DNA of 64,000 nucleotides from Campylobacter corcagiensis (lineage in GTDB: Bacteria > Campylobacterota > Campylobacteria > Campylobacterales > Campylobacteraceae): contig NZ_CP053842.1 in the NCBI RefSeq assembly GCF_013201645.1, forward strand, positions 620,001 to 684,000, written 5' to 3'. Position numbers and translations under genes: made by a program. A model generated the notes under the pieces. The model saw only the letters and a program-made list of their open reading frames with translations, ran no database searches and had not been told where the DNA came from. Below, in pieces: positions 31,150 to 40,889 of this stretch. The stretch's first letter is position 1; the number at the start of each line of letters is the position of its first letter.

Positions 31150-33201
31150 TTACGCCGTTATTTGCTCGCAATCGCTTAAAAAGCCACCTTTATACGCCAT
31201 TTGCCATAGATAAAATGTAGTTCTAAGTGGCACCTCTGCTTCAAATCTTTCACCTTTTGTCTCAAAAACAAACTCTTTTTCATTAACAAACCATTTAATT
31301 ATCACCCTGTTTTCATTTAAACCCTCATCAACTCCTGCTATGATATTATCAGCATTTCTGTAGTTTGCACCATGTAATCTAACACGGTTTTTCCACTCTA
31401 AAACTACTTTTTTGCCGTCTCTAAGGGCTTTTAAATTTGATATAGGATAAGGTTTTTTTGCGTTTTGAGAATGGCTAAACTCAAGCTTTTTAATTTCACT
31501 TTTAACAGCAAAGTTTGAAGCCTCAAAAAATAGCGTTGTATTTGGAGCAACTAGCGGTAAGGTTATAAGATCATTTGCATCAACTGGAGCAAACCAAACT
31601 AAAGCCCCTTTTAAATGCCTTGATATCTTTGTTCCACTAAGCCCACGCATTAAGGTCTTAACACGCCATTTTCCATCACCTAAATCCTCTCTATGCTGGA
31701 AATTTATAAACTCATTATCTATTAAGCAAGTAAATTTTATCCTTTGCCACCCAGCCCTAGTAGCTGATACTTTCCATAAAGGCGTGATCTCATCTACTAA
31801 AAAGCTAATCTCATCACCCATTTCAGGAGATATCTCGAAGTTCTGGCTAAGCCTTGCAACACTAAAAGGCTTTACATCAACGCTTTTTCCACTTAAGCCA
31901 TCTCTTACTCTTATTTTTTGCACAAACCCACCTGGCTTTGCCACAACTGGTAAAACTCCCATTTCATCACCCATTTCTACGGTGCTTTCAACCGCACTAA
32001 AATATTCTAGCTCATCAATTCTTAAATCAATTGGCTTATATAGGTCTTCTTGAACGCTTGTAATTGTGATATTTTTTAAGGCAAATACATCCTCACACGC
32101 CTCAACACTGATACTTCCTTCTTTATCACTTCCTAAATTTAGTATTCTAATTGGCATATCAATTACGCCTAAAGCACTATTAGAAAAAAGTAGCACATCC
32201 CCAACCATAAGGTTTTTAAACTCATAAGAGCTTAAATCAAATCTTAAATTTGCCAAAGGATAGCTTAGCTTTCTCATAAGTCTAGTTAAGACTTTATTTG
32301 CATTTGCTGCACTGCTTATGCTCATATATTCAACACTATAAGCTCTTTCAAATCCTAGAGTTTGCCTTGTAGCTGAGTTTATGGCACTCACACTAGCGGC
32401 TGAAAAACTACCCCTGCTGGTATATTTAACAGTTACTCTTGAGTATGTCTCATCCCAAGCCTTTCTTTTAAATTTTAGATTATTCATATTGCTTTCATTG
32501 ATGAGCTTTAAGTTTTTTTGATCATAATCATCCCTTAAAAGTCTAAGAGTTAATCTTCCTGTTGCTGGATTTATACATAAAGCCCCGTCAATTGTTCTTA
32601 ATATTTCTTGCACCCACTCTTTTGCCTCTTGTGGCTTACTCATAATAAAGCTTATCCCAAGACCCTCATTTAAAAGTGTTTTATTTGCCTCTAAAAATGA
32701 GTCTTTATCAAGCACTTTTTCATCAAGACCGATAAGTTTTGTAAGCATATACCATAAAACAGATGCTGGATTAGCATCACCATTTATCTCATCACTTACA
32801 CCTACATAGTTCCAACCAGTAAGATTTGTTCTTTTAACTACAGCTGAGTAGTTTGGAGCACTTCTAACATTATCCCCAATAAAGCCATTTATTACAAAGT
32901 AAGCGGTATTTTTATATGCGATGTTTTCTCCTGTTTGCTTTGTTAAATAGCTATCAGAAGTGTTTTGAGTTCCATCATAAAAATAAACTCTTGATTTAGA
33001 ATTTCCACTTCCATGAGTTGGTTGTTCTTTGCCTGTTATAGCCTCAAAACTTCCACAACCTTTTAAATTTGGTTTTGCAGCCGTATCACCATTTAAACGA
33101 AACTCTAAAAGCTCATCTACTTTTGAACATAGTGCGTATGCTAAGCCTAAAAAATAAGCATATCCGATGACTTGAGAGCCACCACCTCCACCTTTACCCA
33201 T
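31150..33201 (-). CDS. Phage tail-tip / host-specificity protein (J-like)
   Basis: The 683-residue protein begins MGKGGGGGSQVIGYAYFLGL. It contains EWVQEILRTIDGALCINPAT and FDLSSYEFKNLMVGDVLLFS, in the style of the tail-tip/baseplate hub proteins of B3- and D3112-like phages, and has a beta-rich C-terminus (PISNLKALRDGKKVVLEWKN, a fibronectin-type segment). It is one base downstream of a short membrane-anchored partner gene. It probably forms the tip contacting the host. Confidence 0.7.
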   Translation of the reverse strand: MGKGGGGGSQVIGYAYFLGLAYALCSKVDELLEFRLNGDTAAKPNLKGCGSFEAITGKEQPTHGSGNSKSRVYFYDGTQNTSDSYLTKQTGENIAYKNTAYFVINGFIGDNVRSAPNYSAVVKRTNLTGWNYVGVSDEINGDANPASVLWYMLTKLIGLDEKVLDKDSFLEANKTLLNEGLGISFIMSKPQEAKEWVQEILRTIDGALCINPATGRLTLRLLRDDYDQKNLKLINESNMNNLKFKRKAWDETYSRVTVKYTSRGSFSAASVSAINSATRQTLGFERAYSVEYMSISSAANANKVLTRLMRKLSYPLANLRFDLSSYEFKNLMVGDVLLFSNSALGVIDMPIRILNLGSDKEGSISVEACEDVFALKNITITSVQEDLYKPIDLRIDELEYFSAVESTVEMGDEMGVLPVVAKPGGFVQKIRVRDGLSGKSVDVKPFSVARLSQNFEISPEMGDEISFLVDEITPLWKVSATRAGWQRIKFTCLIDNEFINFQHREDLGDGKWRVKTLMRGLSGTKISRHLKGALVWFAPVDANDLITLPLVAPNTTLFFEASNFAVKSEIKKLEFSHSQNAKKPYPISNLKALRDGKKVVLEWKNRVRLHGANYRNADNIIAGVDEGLNENRVIIKWFVNEKEFVFETKGERFEAEVPLRTTFYLWQMAYKGGFLSDCEQITA

Positions 33202-33202
33202 T

Positions 33203-33427
33203 TTAACTCCTTATCTCAGAACTTCTTAGATCTCCATACCATATTACATTACCCCTTATATGGCAAGTCCCAAAAACTTCAGGCACAACCCTACCATTAT
33301 CATTTGTTGGGTAATTAAAATCATCTAGTCCAGCAGATGATGCATTATCCATAGTTGGTGTTGGCATCATCAAATAAACAGCAACTAAGGCTACAGCGGT
33401 AATTGCTGCAATAATAGCATAAAACAT
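33203..33427 (-). CDS. Small tail-associated protein, N-terminal hydrophobic segment
   Basis: The 74-residue protein has one hydrophobic helix (residues 3-20) and then FNYPTNDNGRVVPEVFGTCHIRGNVIWYGD. This last segment resembles the beginning of phage tail-tip proteins, so it may once have been continuous with the next gene. It starts behind AAGGAG and ends one base before the J-like gene. Confidence 0.65.
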   Translation of the reverse strand: MFYAIIAAITAVALVAVYLMMPTPTMDNASSAGLDDFNYPTNDNGRVVPEVFGTCHIRGNVIWYGDLRSSEIRS

Positions 33428-33488
33428 AATCTTTCTCCTTTTTTAAACTTCTAAAGATTTACATATTTAAAATCTTTTTAAATCTTTT

Positions 33489-34235
33489 TTAATATCCATC
33501 TGTTATTGGGTTTTTACTTGGAACAAAAGCAAACCCACCAAAACTTACACCATTATTAAACTTATTTTTACAAGTTGATAAAAGCTTATCACACCCAGCG
33601 TAGCAATTTATCACACTTGATTTATCCAAATTCCCTAGTGGAAACATCAGAAAAATTGTATCCTTGCTAGATTTTGTTATATAGCTTCTTTGACGGTTAA
33701 ACTCAGCATATCCACCTGTAAAATAACCAACTGGCTTTTTTTCTATAAGGCTTGATTTTATACTCATAAAATCTTTTGCTATCTCACACTCGCTTCCTAA
33801 AATAGTGATTTTAAAATCATCTTTATTTAAAGAGCAGTTTTTATCAAAGCACTCAAAAGAGCAGTTCCTACTATATGTTCTAGTTGGAATTTTGCTTTTC
33901 ATAAGCCCACCAAGAGTTGCAAGGCGTAAAGATGCAGTGCTGTCATTTAAACTAAACTCCACATCTTTTATGCGTCCTACAAATTGCTGTAAGCCTTTTT
34001 CATCTAAGATTCTTACATAAACATTTACACTAGGATTAAAAAATTTAAATAAATTTATAGGATAAATATCCTTACTAGCTATAATTACCGCATCATCATT
34101 TAAACTATCTTTTGACAACTCTTTTGTATAGATACTAGCTGCTTTGTAAATATTATTATTTAGAGTAAAATCACTATCTTTGGATGAATAATAAGTAACT
34201 TCATTTTCTAAAATAAACTCAAACAACTCACTCAT
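33489..34235 (-). CDS. BR0599/DUF2163-family phage tail protein
   Basis: The 248-residue protein has the DUF2163 pattern. The C-terminal block CYAGCDKLLSTCKNKFNNGV followed by FGGFAFVPSKNP is the BR0599 signature, and there are paired cysteines (CSFECFDKNC) in the middle. In siphophages and gene transfer agents this protein sits beside the tail-tip proteins. It has an AGGAGG site and overlaps the previous gene by 8 bases. Confidence 0.8.
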   Translation of the reverse strand: MSELFEFILENEVTYYSSKDSDFTLNNNIYKAASIYTKELSKDSLNDDAVIIASKDIYPINLFKFFNPSVNVYVRILDEKGLQQFVGRIKDVEFSLNDSTASLRLATLGGLMKSKIPTRTYSRNCSFECFDKNCSLNKDDFKITILGSECEIAKDFMSIKSSLIEKKPVGYFTGGYAEFNRQRSYITKSSKDTIFLMFPLGNLDKSSVINCYAGCDKLLSTCKNKFNNGVSFGGFAFVPSKNPITDGY

Positions 34236-34788
34236 AAAATACCTCCTTAAAGTCTAAGCTTACTCTAAAACCTACTGAATTATTTTTTATAAACTCTATC
34301 TCATCTTTGTTAAATCTAACATGGATTAACTCTTCTATTAAGGTATTTTCATCTACATCAAACTCTAAAGCATCTTTTAAAACAACAACTTCACTATTTT
34401 CTTTTAATTTAACATCTAAAATTTGAGTAATAAAACGCCTATTAAACATCAAGTGTCTTGTTTGAGCGTATATCCAAAAAGCTTTATTTGAGTTTTTTGA
34501 TGAAAAATAGTTATTTCCTTTTGGGGATTTTAAAGCAGTGAGATCTTTTGTATGGCTTGGGATAAAAAAATCTTTTAACCTTGCTTTATGCTTATCAAAA
34601 AATGCCTCAAACTCTCTTAGTTCTTTTAAGTCATGCACAAAATAGTTATGTGATATAACTCTTAAAGTAGGTGTTAGGCTAAATTTAGTCTGCACATTTT
34701 TACCAACTAATGAGTAGTCGTTAGAAATCGTTATTTTTGGCTTTATTAAAGGGGCTTTAAACCAAATATCTTTATCTAAATATCTCAT
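34228..34788 (-). CDS. Phage tail protein, distal-tail type
   Basis: The 186-residue protein is rich in beta and aromatic residues, with FSLTPTLRVISHNYFVHDLK and ELREFEAFFDKHKARLKDFF. It lies between the BR0599 gene and further tail genes with overlaps on both sides. This position and length fit the distal tail or DUF2460-like proteins of siphophages, but no unambiguous motif is seen. Confidence 0.55.
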   Translation of the reverse strand: MRYLDKDIWFKAPLIKPKITISNDYSLVGKNVQTKFSLTPTLRVISHNYFVHDLKELREFEAFFDKHKARLKDFFIPSHTKDLTALKSPKGNNYFSSKNSNKAFWIYAQTRHLMFNRRFITQILDVKLKENSEVVVLKDALEFDVDENTLIEELIHVRFNKDEIEFIKNNSVGFRVSLDFKEVFYE

Positions 34789-35792
34789 TTTAACTCCAAA
34801 AATTCTAATTTATAGCTCTTTACCTCACTTGTTAAAAAATCATAATTTATACTTTTAGCAGGAGTTGTTTTTAAAAGTGGCACTATATAATCCCCACTAT
34901 TAATTGAAATTTGCTTATCTATTGTGATTTTATCATCATCTAAATTTAGTATCTTTGCAAACTCAAAATCGTTAAAAGCCCTCCAAACTATTAGGTATTT
35001 ATCAAACTCCTTTAAAGTTGTATCGCATCTTAAAATATTTAGTGTCCCACTTGTTTTACTTATGCTTAAACTATTCCACAATGGCACTAAACAATATCTT
35101 TGTAAAGCAAAACTAAGAATTTGTTCAACTCCGCTATTAAGCTCTTTTGTAATTACATTAAAGCTAACTTTTTTCTTATAGCTTTTAGATAGCGAGGTTC
35201 TAACCTCTTTTGAGTTTTGTGCTGTAAAAATGGATGTTTGATAAACCTTACTCTCAGAGTAACTATAAGCTGGTTTGTAACTAAAAACAACTGCTCTTGT
35301 TCCTTTTATATAAATAGTTATAACTTGTTTTGTAAAAATAAAATTTATTAGCCCACCAGCATCTATATCTCCAACACTACTAGCTATTATGCTAATTTCT
35401 CTCCACTGGTTTGGTTTATAGATATCACTAGCTTTTGTGCCTGTGATAGTTAGCCCACTTGAAGTAGTTTCAATATTTTCAAGAGTTGTAGCTTTAATAT
35501 CAGCATTTCTTAGCCTTAATCTTAAAACCTTATCACTTGTTATCATCTCAAAGTCAAGTTCTCTTTTAAGGCTAGTAAAATCTTTACTATTTGCATCTTT
35601 TTTAACTACATAAGCCCATATTGCTAAGTCATGGTAAAATGCCTTGCAAAGAGTTGAGATTTTAGTTATTTTTTCTTTTTTAGTAGCACTAGGGGTAGCT
35701 TTTTTAGTGATTTTAGCACTTTTAGAACTACTTTTAGTTAGTATTAAAGAGTTTGGAAAGACTTTATAATTACCAATTAAACCTACCATCAT
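34785..35792 (-). CDS. Phage tail module protein, unknown
   Basis: The 335-residue protein begins MMVGLIGNYKVFPNSLILTK. It contains a lysine/serine-rich stretch near residues 20-45 and beta-rich regions (NQWREISIIASSVGDIDAGG, ITIYIKGTRAVVFSYKP). It overlaps both neighbours by 4 bases within the tail operon. Probably virion structural. Confidence 0.6.
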   Translation of the reverse strand: MMVGLIGNYKVFPNSLILTKSSSKSAKITKKATPSATKKEKITKISTLCKAFYHDLAIWAYVVKKDANSKDFTSLKRELDFEMITSDKVLRLRLRNADIKATTLENIETTSSGLTITGTKASDIYKPNQWREISIIASSVGDIDAGGLINFIFTKQVITIYIKGTRAVVFSYKPAYSYSESKVYQTSIFTAQNSKEVRTSLSKSYKKKVSFNVITKELNSGVEQILSFALQRYCLVPLWNSLSISKTSGTLNILRCDTTLKEFDKYLIVWRAFNDFEFAKILNLDDDKITIDKQISINSGDYIVPLLKTTPAKSINYDFLTSEVKSYKLEFLELK

Positions 35793-36862
35793 AGCCTTAC
35801 CGCCAAACCAAATCTATTTCTTCTATATCCTACTTCTTTATTAGCACTATATAAATCTCCGTGTGGTTCAAATACCATAAATTTCTCACTTCCCATATGA
35901 AGTTCGCTTCTGTTTTTAAGCCCAGTAAATCCAACTATCCTAACATCATCTAAAATCCCAGCGTGAGTCCATTTTTCTAAATCATTTTTATAAAAAAACT
36001 CAGGTGCAACCACAACATTAAGTCCTGTGTTTTTATCCTTTATAACCTTAGCTATCTCATATACACTTAGAGCATTTAGTTTTATATAGTCTTTGTTATT
36101 GATATAGTAAGCATTTGTCTTTGACTGGCGGTTTAGATTAGATAAAAAGTTTTCCCACTCTTGCAAATTTGTCATAATCCTACTTTTTGTTATTAGATTA
36201 TAGATACTAGAGTTTTTAGAGTCTGATTGATTAGTGTGCCAATACCCACCGACTAAGACATTAAATAGTGAGTTATTATCTTCATATTGAGGTAGTTCAA
36301 AAGGTGTAAAGTTTTGATTAATTATACACTTTGCATCTTTACTCATCCTACTATAACTTCCATATGGACCATATCCAGCAAAACAATCACTAAAAATAAT
36401 ATGTCCGCCATTAAACTCATGAAATTTAGTTAAATTTGAACTAAAAAAAGAGTATGTTGCATTTGGGCGTAACTCCATATTGCAAAACAAAGTCTTACTA
36501 TCTCCAACTAAGGTATATCCTTCCATGTCATAATCAACCCTGTTTTTATAGTTGAAAAAAATAGCTGTTGTTATTTGGGCGGACGATTTATAAGCACTGT
36601 GCTGATTAAGCCTTGAATACCCAGGTTGGTCTTCAAAGCCCTTACTCTCATCAAAACTCAAAGCCCCTGCAAACAATCCAACATTTGCCCCATTTGCATT
36701 TACATAATCAAGCATAATTTGTAAGTAATTTCCATAACTATTTTTTAAATAAAGCTCTGTTTTGCTTTGTTTATTTATACTCCAGCCACACTTTAATGCA
36801 AAAGCACTAAAAATAGTTAAAAACTCAAACCGATCAAGACATTTTCCACTTTGAACTATCAT
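35789..36862 (-). CDS. Phage tail module protein, paralogue A
   Basis: The 357-residue protein opens MIVQSGKCLDRFEFLTIFSA and then LKCGWSINKQSKTELYLKN. It has GFEDQPGYSRLNQHSAYKSS in the middle and ends YRRNRFGLAVRL. The opening and the GFEDQPG element recur as LLEVIKTTAISVGWKLQKE and GFKDQVGG in the upstream gene, so the pair probably arose by duplication. Likely a baseplate or side-fibre component. An AAGGAT site precedes the ATG. Confidence 0.6.
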   Translation of the reverse strand: MIVQSGKCLDRFEFLTIFSAFALKCGWSINKQSKTELYLKNSYGNYLQIMLDYVNANGANVGLFAGALSFDESKGFEDQPGYSRLNQHSAYKSSAQITTAIFFNYKNRVDYDMEGYTLVGDSKTLFCNMELRPNATYSFFSSNLTKFHEFNGGHIIFSDCFAGYGPYGSYSRMSKDAKCIINQNFTPFELPQYEDNNSLFNVLVGGYWHTNQSDSKNSSIYNLITKSRIMTNLQEWENFLSNLNRQSKTNAYYINNKDYIKLNALSVYEIAKVIKDKNTGLNVVVAPEFFYKNDLEKWTHAGILDDVRIVGFTGLKNRSELHMGSEKFMVFEPHGDLYSANKEVGYRRNRFGLAVRL

Positions 36863-36865
36863 ATT

Positions 36866-38035
36866 TTAATCCTTTTTTATGGCAAATAGGTTATATGCAC
36901 TATTTTCACTTCCATCTTGAATAACAACATACTCGCTTCCATTAATACTAATACAATCCTCACTATTAACCCCAGCAGTTGCGACTATCTTAACTATGCC
37001 ATCAAGTTCTCCATAAATCTCTCCATTAAAATAATCCTCTGTGTTTTGGCCAGTGATGTTTTGAGTGTTTTTTTTATAATAAAACACAGGGGTGCTAAAT
37101 AGCTCACCATTTGGATAAGGCGATATATCAAGGCTGTCTTTACTCCAATTTATTATATTTGTAGTAGGCGTTACAACGCTTTGATTTATTGAAAGCTTTG
37201 GGTTTTCTAAACAACTTTTTTTAATATCTGAAAACCTAGTAAGTAAGTCATAACTTCCTGCGATACTAGCAAAATTTGATGTAAAGCTCCACTCTCCACC
37301 ATAAATTCTTAATTTCCCAAAATATCCTATTTGATAAAGCGGACTTTTTAAGTATGCATCGTTTTGGTCATAGACTCTTATAGCAACTATAATTTTGTTT
37401 TTATCAATATTTAAAAAATACTTTATTTCGCTATCAAGTCCAGCTAAATTAGAAATAACTCCTCCGACTTGATCTTTAAAACCTAGCTCTCCTGAAAAGC
37501 TTAAAGCCACACTACACATCAAATTTGTATAATCACTTGGAACCAAAAAGGCTTTAAAATTAACACAAATTTGTTCCATTTCACTACTGCCACTGCTTTG
37601 CAAATAGATCTCTTTTTGGAGTGTTTTATCTGAGTTAATGACTAAATTTATCTCACTAAGATCTTTTGATGAAGTAACCTTATATCTATTAAATTTATCA
37701 CTTGGAGCAAAAGTAGTTGATGAACTTATTTTATCTTTTATTAAAACCTCTGTGTTATCTTCTAAAACACCATATACACTAACTTCTGCGTCCTCATCAA
37801 AATTTATCCCACTAATGCTTTCCTTTCTAGGCAAATTTATAAAGTTTTCTTTTCCTTTTGTGGTAGCTAATCCATCTACTAAAAAAGGATTTGTATTTAT
37901 AAAGCTTTCATTATCATAGACCTTATTAAAAGGTAAACTAACCTCTTTTTGAAGCTTCCACCCAACGCTTATTGCAGTTGTTTTTATAACCTCAAGTAGT
38001 TCAAACATTCCGTTACAACTTCCCTCTACATACAT
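36866..38035 (-). CDS. Phage tail module protein, paralogue B
   Basis: The 389-residue protein opens MYVEGSCNGMFELLEVIKTT and has a long beta-rich body with GELGFKDQVGG and GKLRIYGGEWSFTSN. It resembles the next gene in its first 40 residues and in the GF(E/K)DQ element. It starts behind AAGGAG after a 230-base intergenic repeat region, making it the first gene of the distal tail operon. Confidence 0.6.
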   Translation of the reverse strand: MYVEGSCNGMFELLEVIKTTAISVGWKLQKEVSLPFNKVYDNESFINTNPFLVDGLATTKGKENFINLPRKESISGINFDEDAEVSVYGVLEDNTEVLIKDKISSSTTFAPSDKFNRYKVTSSKDLSEINLVINSDKTLQKEIYLQSSGSSEMEQICVNFKAFLVPSDYTNLMCSVALSFSGELGFKDQVGGVISNLAGLDSEIKYFLNIDKNKIIVAIRVYDQNDAYLKSPLYQIGYFGKLRIYGGEWSFTSNFASIAGSYDLLTRFSDIKKSCLENPKLSINQSVVTPTTNIINWSKDSLDISPYPNGELFSTPVFYYKKNTQNITGQNTEDYFNGEIYGELDGIVKIVATAGVNSEDCISINGSEYVVIQDGSENSAYNLFAIKKD

Positions 38036-38079
38036 CCTTTACTCCTTTTTTTAAACTTCTAAACTTTTTAACTCCCCAT

Positions 38080-38262
38080 TTAACTACACCTTTATAAAAA
38101 TCCCACCCTTAGCCACTTGCTCACATACAAAGAGTATGTTCGCTTCGTGGCAGGGCGTGATTTTCATAAATACGCACCTTCTGTTTGGAGTATTTAAACT
38201 AGTAAACACTGCCTACTTTATCCTAAGTTATTACTTTCCTAAATCCGTTACTATTTAAAATC
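38080..38262. repeat. Prophage intergenic repeat, copy 1
   Basis: Contains CCCTTAGCCACTTGCTCACA, an imperfect hairpin around CTTCGTGGCA, then CCTACTTTATCCTAAGTTATT and AAATCCGTTACTATTT. The same parts recur at 41700-42008, 43310-43510, 44755-44922, 47450-47640, 55860-55995 and 56938-57120, in either orientation. Confidence 0.7.
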
Positions 38263-40581
38263 TTAATTATCTGAAATAACATTTTTAATCACTCTTTTTC
38301 CATCTCTACTACTTGCCCACTGATCAAACACAGACCTATCAAGAGTATTTACTATCACAACTCCACCGCTTGTACCACGATCATCTTTTAAATTTGCTAC
38401 ATCTTTCCTACTTAAAACATACTCTCCTGTTTGAAGTGTGGCATTTACTTCATCACTTCTTAGTCCAACTCCACCACCAAAGTGAAATTTTTGTGATTTT
38501 ATCATCGCAACTTGTGCCATACCCTCTGCTATTGCAATAGCTGCCATTGCAGCACCAAGAATTGGATTACCAGCTGAGGCATAAGCATTAGTTGCAGCTG
38601 TGTAAGTATTTACAATTGCTTTGCCAACCATCATCGCTTGATATGCTCTTAAAGCACCTCTATTTTTACCATCACTTGCTTTATAAAACTGCATCGCCAA
38701 ACTTCCCAAAGCATCAAACCCAGCCCCAGCTATGCCCATTTTATATGCCATATTCATCCTATCAAGTTCGTTTTCTTTAGCGATGTGATTTACTTTTAAA
38801 TCTTCAAGTGAGCTATAATGAGCCTCTATTCTTGCTTTTTCAGTCTCTAAAAACTCATTAAGTGCAAACATCTTATCCATAAAGCTTCCAGATATTCCAG
38901 TATCAAAGCCCATTTTTGAGTTTAGATTATCGTAATTTTGCTTCCTATTTTCATTACCATACAAGGCTTTAGAAATCTCCTGTCCACTAAAGCCATCCTT
39001 TTGCATTTCTAAAGCCCTAATTTGAAGTCTTGTGTTACTAGCTTTTACCTTTTCGCCAAGCAGCTCATAGTATCTTTCTTTGCTTTTTAATTGCTCTAAG
39101 TTTTGCTCATCTTTAATTTTGGTTTCCTCTTTTGCAAAATACTCACTTATTTGCAAATCATTAAGCCCCAACTCTTTTAGTTTTAGTGATTGTTTTTCTT
39201 TTTCTTTTAATCTTTTATTTTCTAAATCCCCTATAGCATCATAGTAAGCTATTGCTTTATCAAGTGCTTTTTTATACTGGACTTGTGGGTTGGCTTGTTT
39301 TTTAGAAATAGTTCTTTTTGGCGTGGTGCTTTGTTTTGTAGGTGTAACAATGTTTTTAATCTGGCTTGGAGCTAGGGGCTTTTTAGCACTATTATATGAA
39401 GTTTTTGCTATGTCATTAAATTGCTCTTTGATGCTTTGAAAAATCATATCATTTTGCTTTTTAACTTCACTATATTCATCTTTTAAAGCATCTGTATTAA
39501 AGATTTTAACCTCTCCAATCTTGCCTAGACTAACTTCACTTAAGCCCACAAAGCTATTTATCCCATTTATTAAGCCCTCTAGCTTTGAAGTAGCGCTATC
39601 TATTAAAGAAGTTACAAAGCTTAAGGCGTTATTAACGCCATCTCCCACAGCAGCACTCATAGAAAGGACGCCTTCTCTAACGCCATTTACTACTAGTATC
39701 AAAGCACTTCCAATTAATTCAAAGCTCTTATAAATATCACTTCCAAACTCTACTATATTTGCTCTATTATTATCTATCCACACACTTATTAAATTAAGGG
39801 AATTTGCAACTCCTTTACTAGCCCCACTTGTACTATCAAGATCTCCTACCATTGCTAAAAGTGAGTTTTGTATCTTAACTCTTGCATTTTCTATAGTTAG
39901 TGGCATCTTTGAAAACTCACTATCTATTACTTCGCCTTGATTTTTTAAAGCGTTAAATACTTCATCTGCACTAAGCTTACCCTCAGCACCAAGCTCTCTT
40001 AAAGCCCCAACACTAACTCCTAAGCCCTCGGCTATTGCTCTAGCAAGTCTTGGGCTTTGTTCAAGTACTGAGTTAAGCTCATCACCCCTTAAAACTCCAC
40101 TTGCAAAAGCTTGAGAGAGTTGAATTAGTGCAGCACTACTTGAACTAGCACTTGCTCCACTTATTAGCAAAGTCTGGTTTATAGTTTTTGTAACATCTAA
40201 AAGCTCACGCTGTGAAACACTTAAGTTTGAAGTTGCTGTTTTTAGTGAAGTATAAAGCCCAGCTGTGCTTTCAAAAGATGAAGCTGTGTTTTGAGAGATG
40301 CTAAAAAGAGTCTGCATAGATGCTATAAACTCATCATTTGAAGCACTTACTAAATTAACCCTTGCTTTTAGCATACTAAAATTATCCGCAAGTTCAAGTG
40401 ATTTGCCTACTAAAGATGTAAATTTTGCTCCAAGCGTTGCAAGTCCAGCACTAAGTTGTGCAAGGTGGGCTCCAAAATCTACCTTTTGTTTTAAATTCTC
40501 AAAGCCCTTGCTTAATTTATCAACATTTGAAGTAGCATCTTTACTATCAACTGATATTTTTATACTTAGATCTTTACTCAT
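38263..40581 (-). CDS. Tail tape measure protein
   Basis: The 772-residue protein has the tape-measure N-terminal region (residues about 80-260, with ISQNTASSFESTAGLYTSLK and SPRLARAIAEGLGVSVGALR), central hydrophobic helices, a coiled-coil region at about 430-560, and an Ala/Gly-rich helix near the C-terminus (GNPILGAAMAAIAIAEGMAQ). It ends with a LQTGEYVLSRKDV motif. It sets tail length and is the largest tail gene, directly downstream of the chaperone pair apart from a reversed cargo gene. Confidence 0.9.
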   Translation of the reverse strand: MSKDLSIKISVDSKDATSNVDKLSKGFENLKQKVDFGAHLAQLSAGLATLGAKFTSLVGKSLELADNFSMLKARVNLVSASNDEFIASMQTLFSISQNTASSFESTAGLYTSLKTATSNLSVSQRELLDVTKTINQTLLISGASASSSSAALIQLSQAFASGVLRGDELNSVLEQSPRLARAIAEGLGVSVGALRELGAEGKLSADEVFNALKNQGEVIDSEFSKMPLTIENARVKIQNSLLAMVGDLDSTSGASKGVANSLNLISVWIDNNRANIVEFGSDIYKSFELIGSALILVVNGVREGVLSMSAAVGDGVNNALSFVTSLIDSATSKLEGLINGINSFVGLSEVSLGKIGEVKIFNTDALKDEYSEVKKQNDMIFQSIKEQFNDIAKTSYNSAKKPLAPSQIKNIVTPTKQSTTPKRTISKKQANPQVQYKKALDKAIAYYDAIGDLENKRLKEKEKQSLKLKELGLNDLQISEYFAKEETKIKDEQNLEQLKSKERYYELLGEKVKASNTRLQIRALEMQKDGFSGQEISKALYGNENRKQNYDNLNSKMGFDTGISGSFMDKMFALNEFLETEKARIEAHYSSLEDLKVNHIAKENELDRMNMAYKMGIAGAGFDALGSLAMQFYKASDGKNRGALRAYQAMMVGKAIVNTYTAATNAYASAGNPILGAAMAAIAIAEGMAQVAMIKSQKFHFGGGVGLRSDEVNATLQTGEYVLSRKDVANLKDDRGTSGGVVIVNTLDRSVFDQWASSRDGKRVIKNVISDN

Positions 40582-40598
40582 ATTGCAATCTTTTTTGG

Positions 40599-40604
40599 TA
40601 TAAT
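40599..40604 (+). promoter_or_regulatory. -10 box for the reversed cargo gene
   Basis: TATAAT preceded by TTTTTTGG lies 19 bases before the ATG at 40623 and 8 bases before AAAGGAG. This gives the gene its own promoter inside the minus-strand late operon. Confidence 0.6.
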
Positions 40605-40622
40605 AAAACTAAAGGAGAGATT

Positions 40623-40883
40623 ATGATACTAGTTCCAAATTTTGGTTTATTTGGTGGGATGATAGCTATTTTTATAGTCTCAATACTACTTTTAAAGAGC
40701 AGATCTTTTGTTTTAAAGATTATTGGAAGTTTGCTTTTTATCCCATTTTTACTAATTTTAGGAGTGGTTTTAAACGCAATTTTACCTGATAGTCCTATAA
40801 AATTTAGCACCCAAACTTTAAGTATTGCTATTATAATATTGCCTTTTTTAGCTCTATTTGTTTTAGATTTATGTAAAAGATAG
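40623..40883 (+). CDS. Small membrane protein, phage cargo (moron) on opposite strand
   Basis: The 86-residue protein is very hydrophobic with three likely membrane helices (about residues 8-24, 30-52 and 66-83) and a KR-ending tail. It has its own TATAAT and a strong AAAGGAGAG ribosome binding site. It is read against the surrounding tail genes, between the tail chaperones and the tape measure. That is the profile of a lysogenic-conversion or superinfection-exclusion gene. Function inferred from position only. Confidence 0.7.
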   Translation: MILVPNFGLFGGMIAIFIVSILLLKSRSFVLKIIGSLLFIPFLLILGVVLNAILPDSPIKFSTQTLSIAIIILPFLALFVLDLCKR

Positions 40884-40889
40884 TTCATT

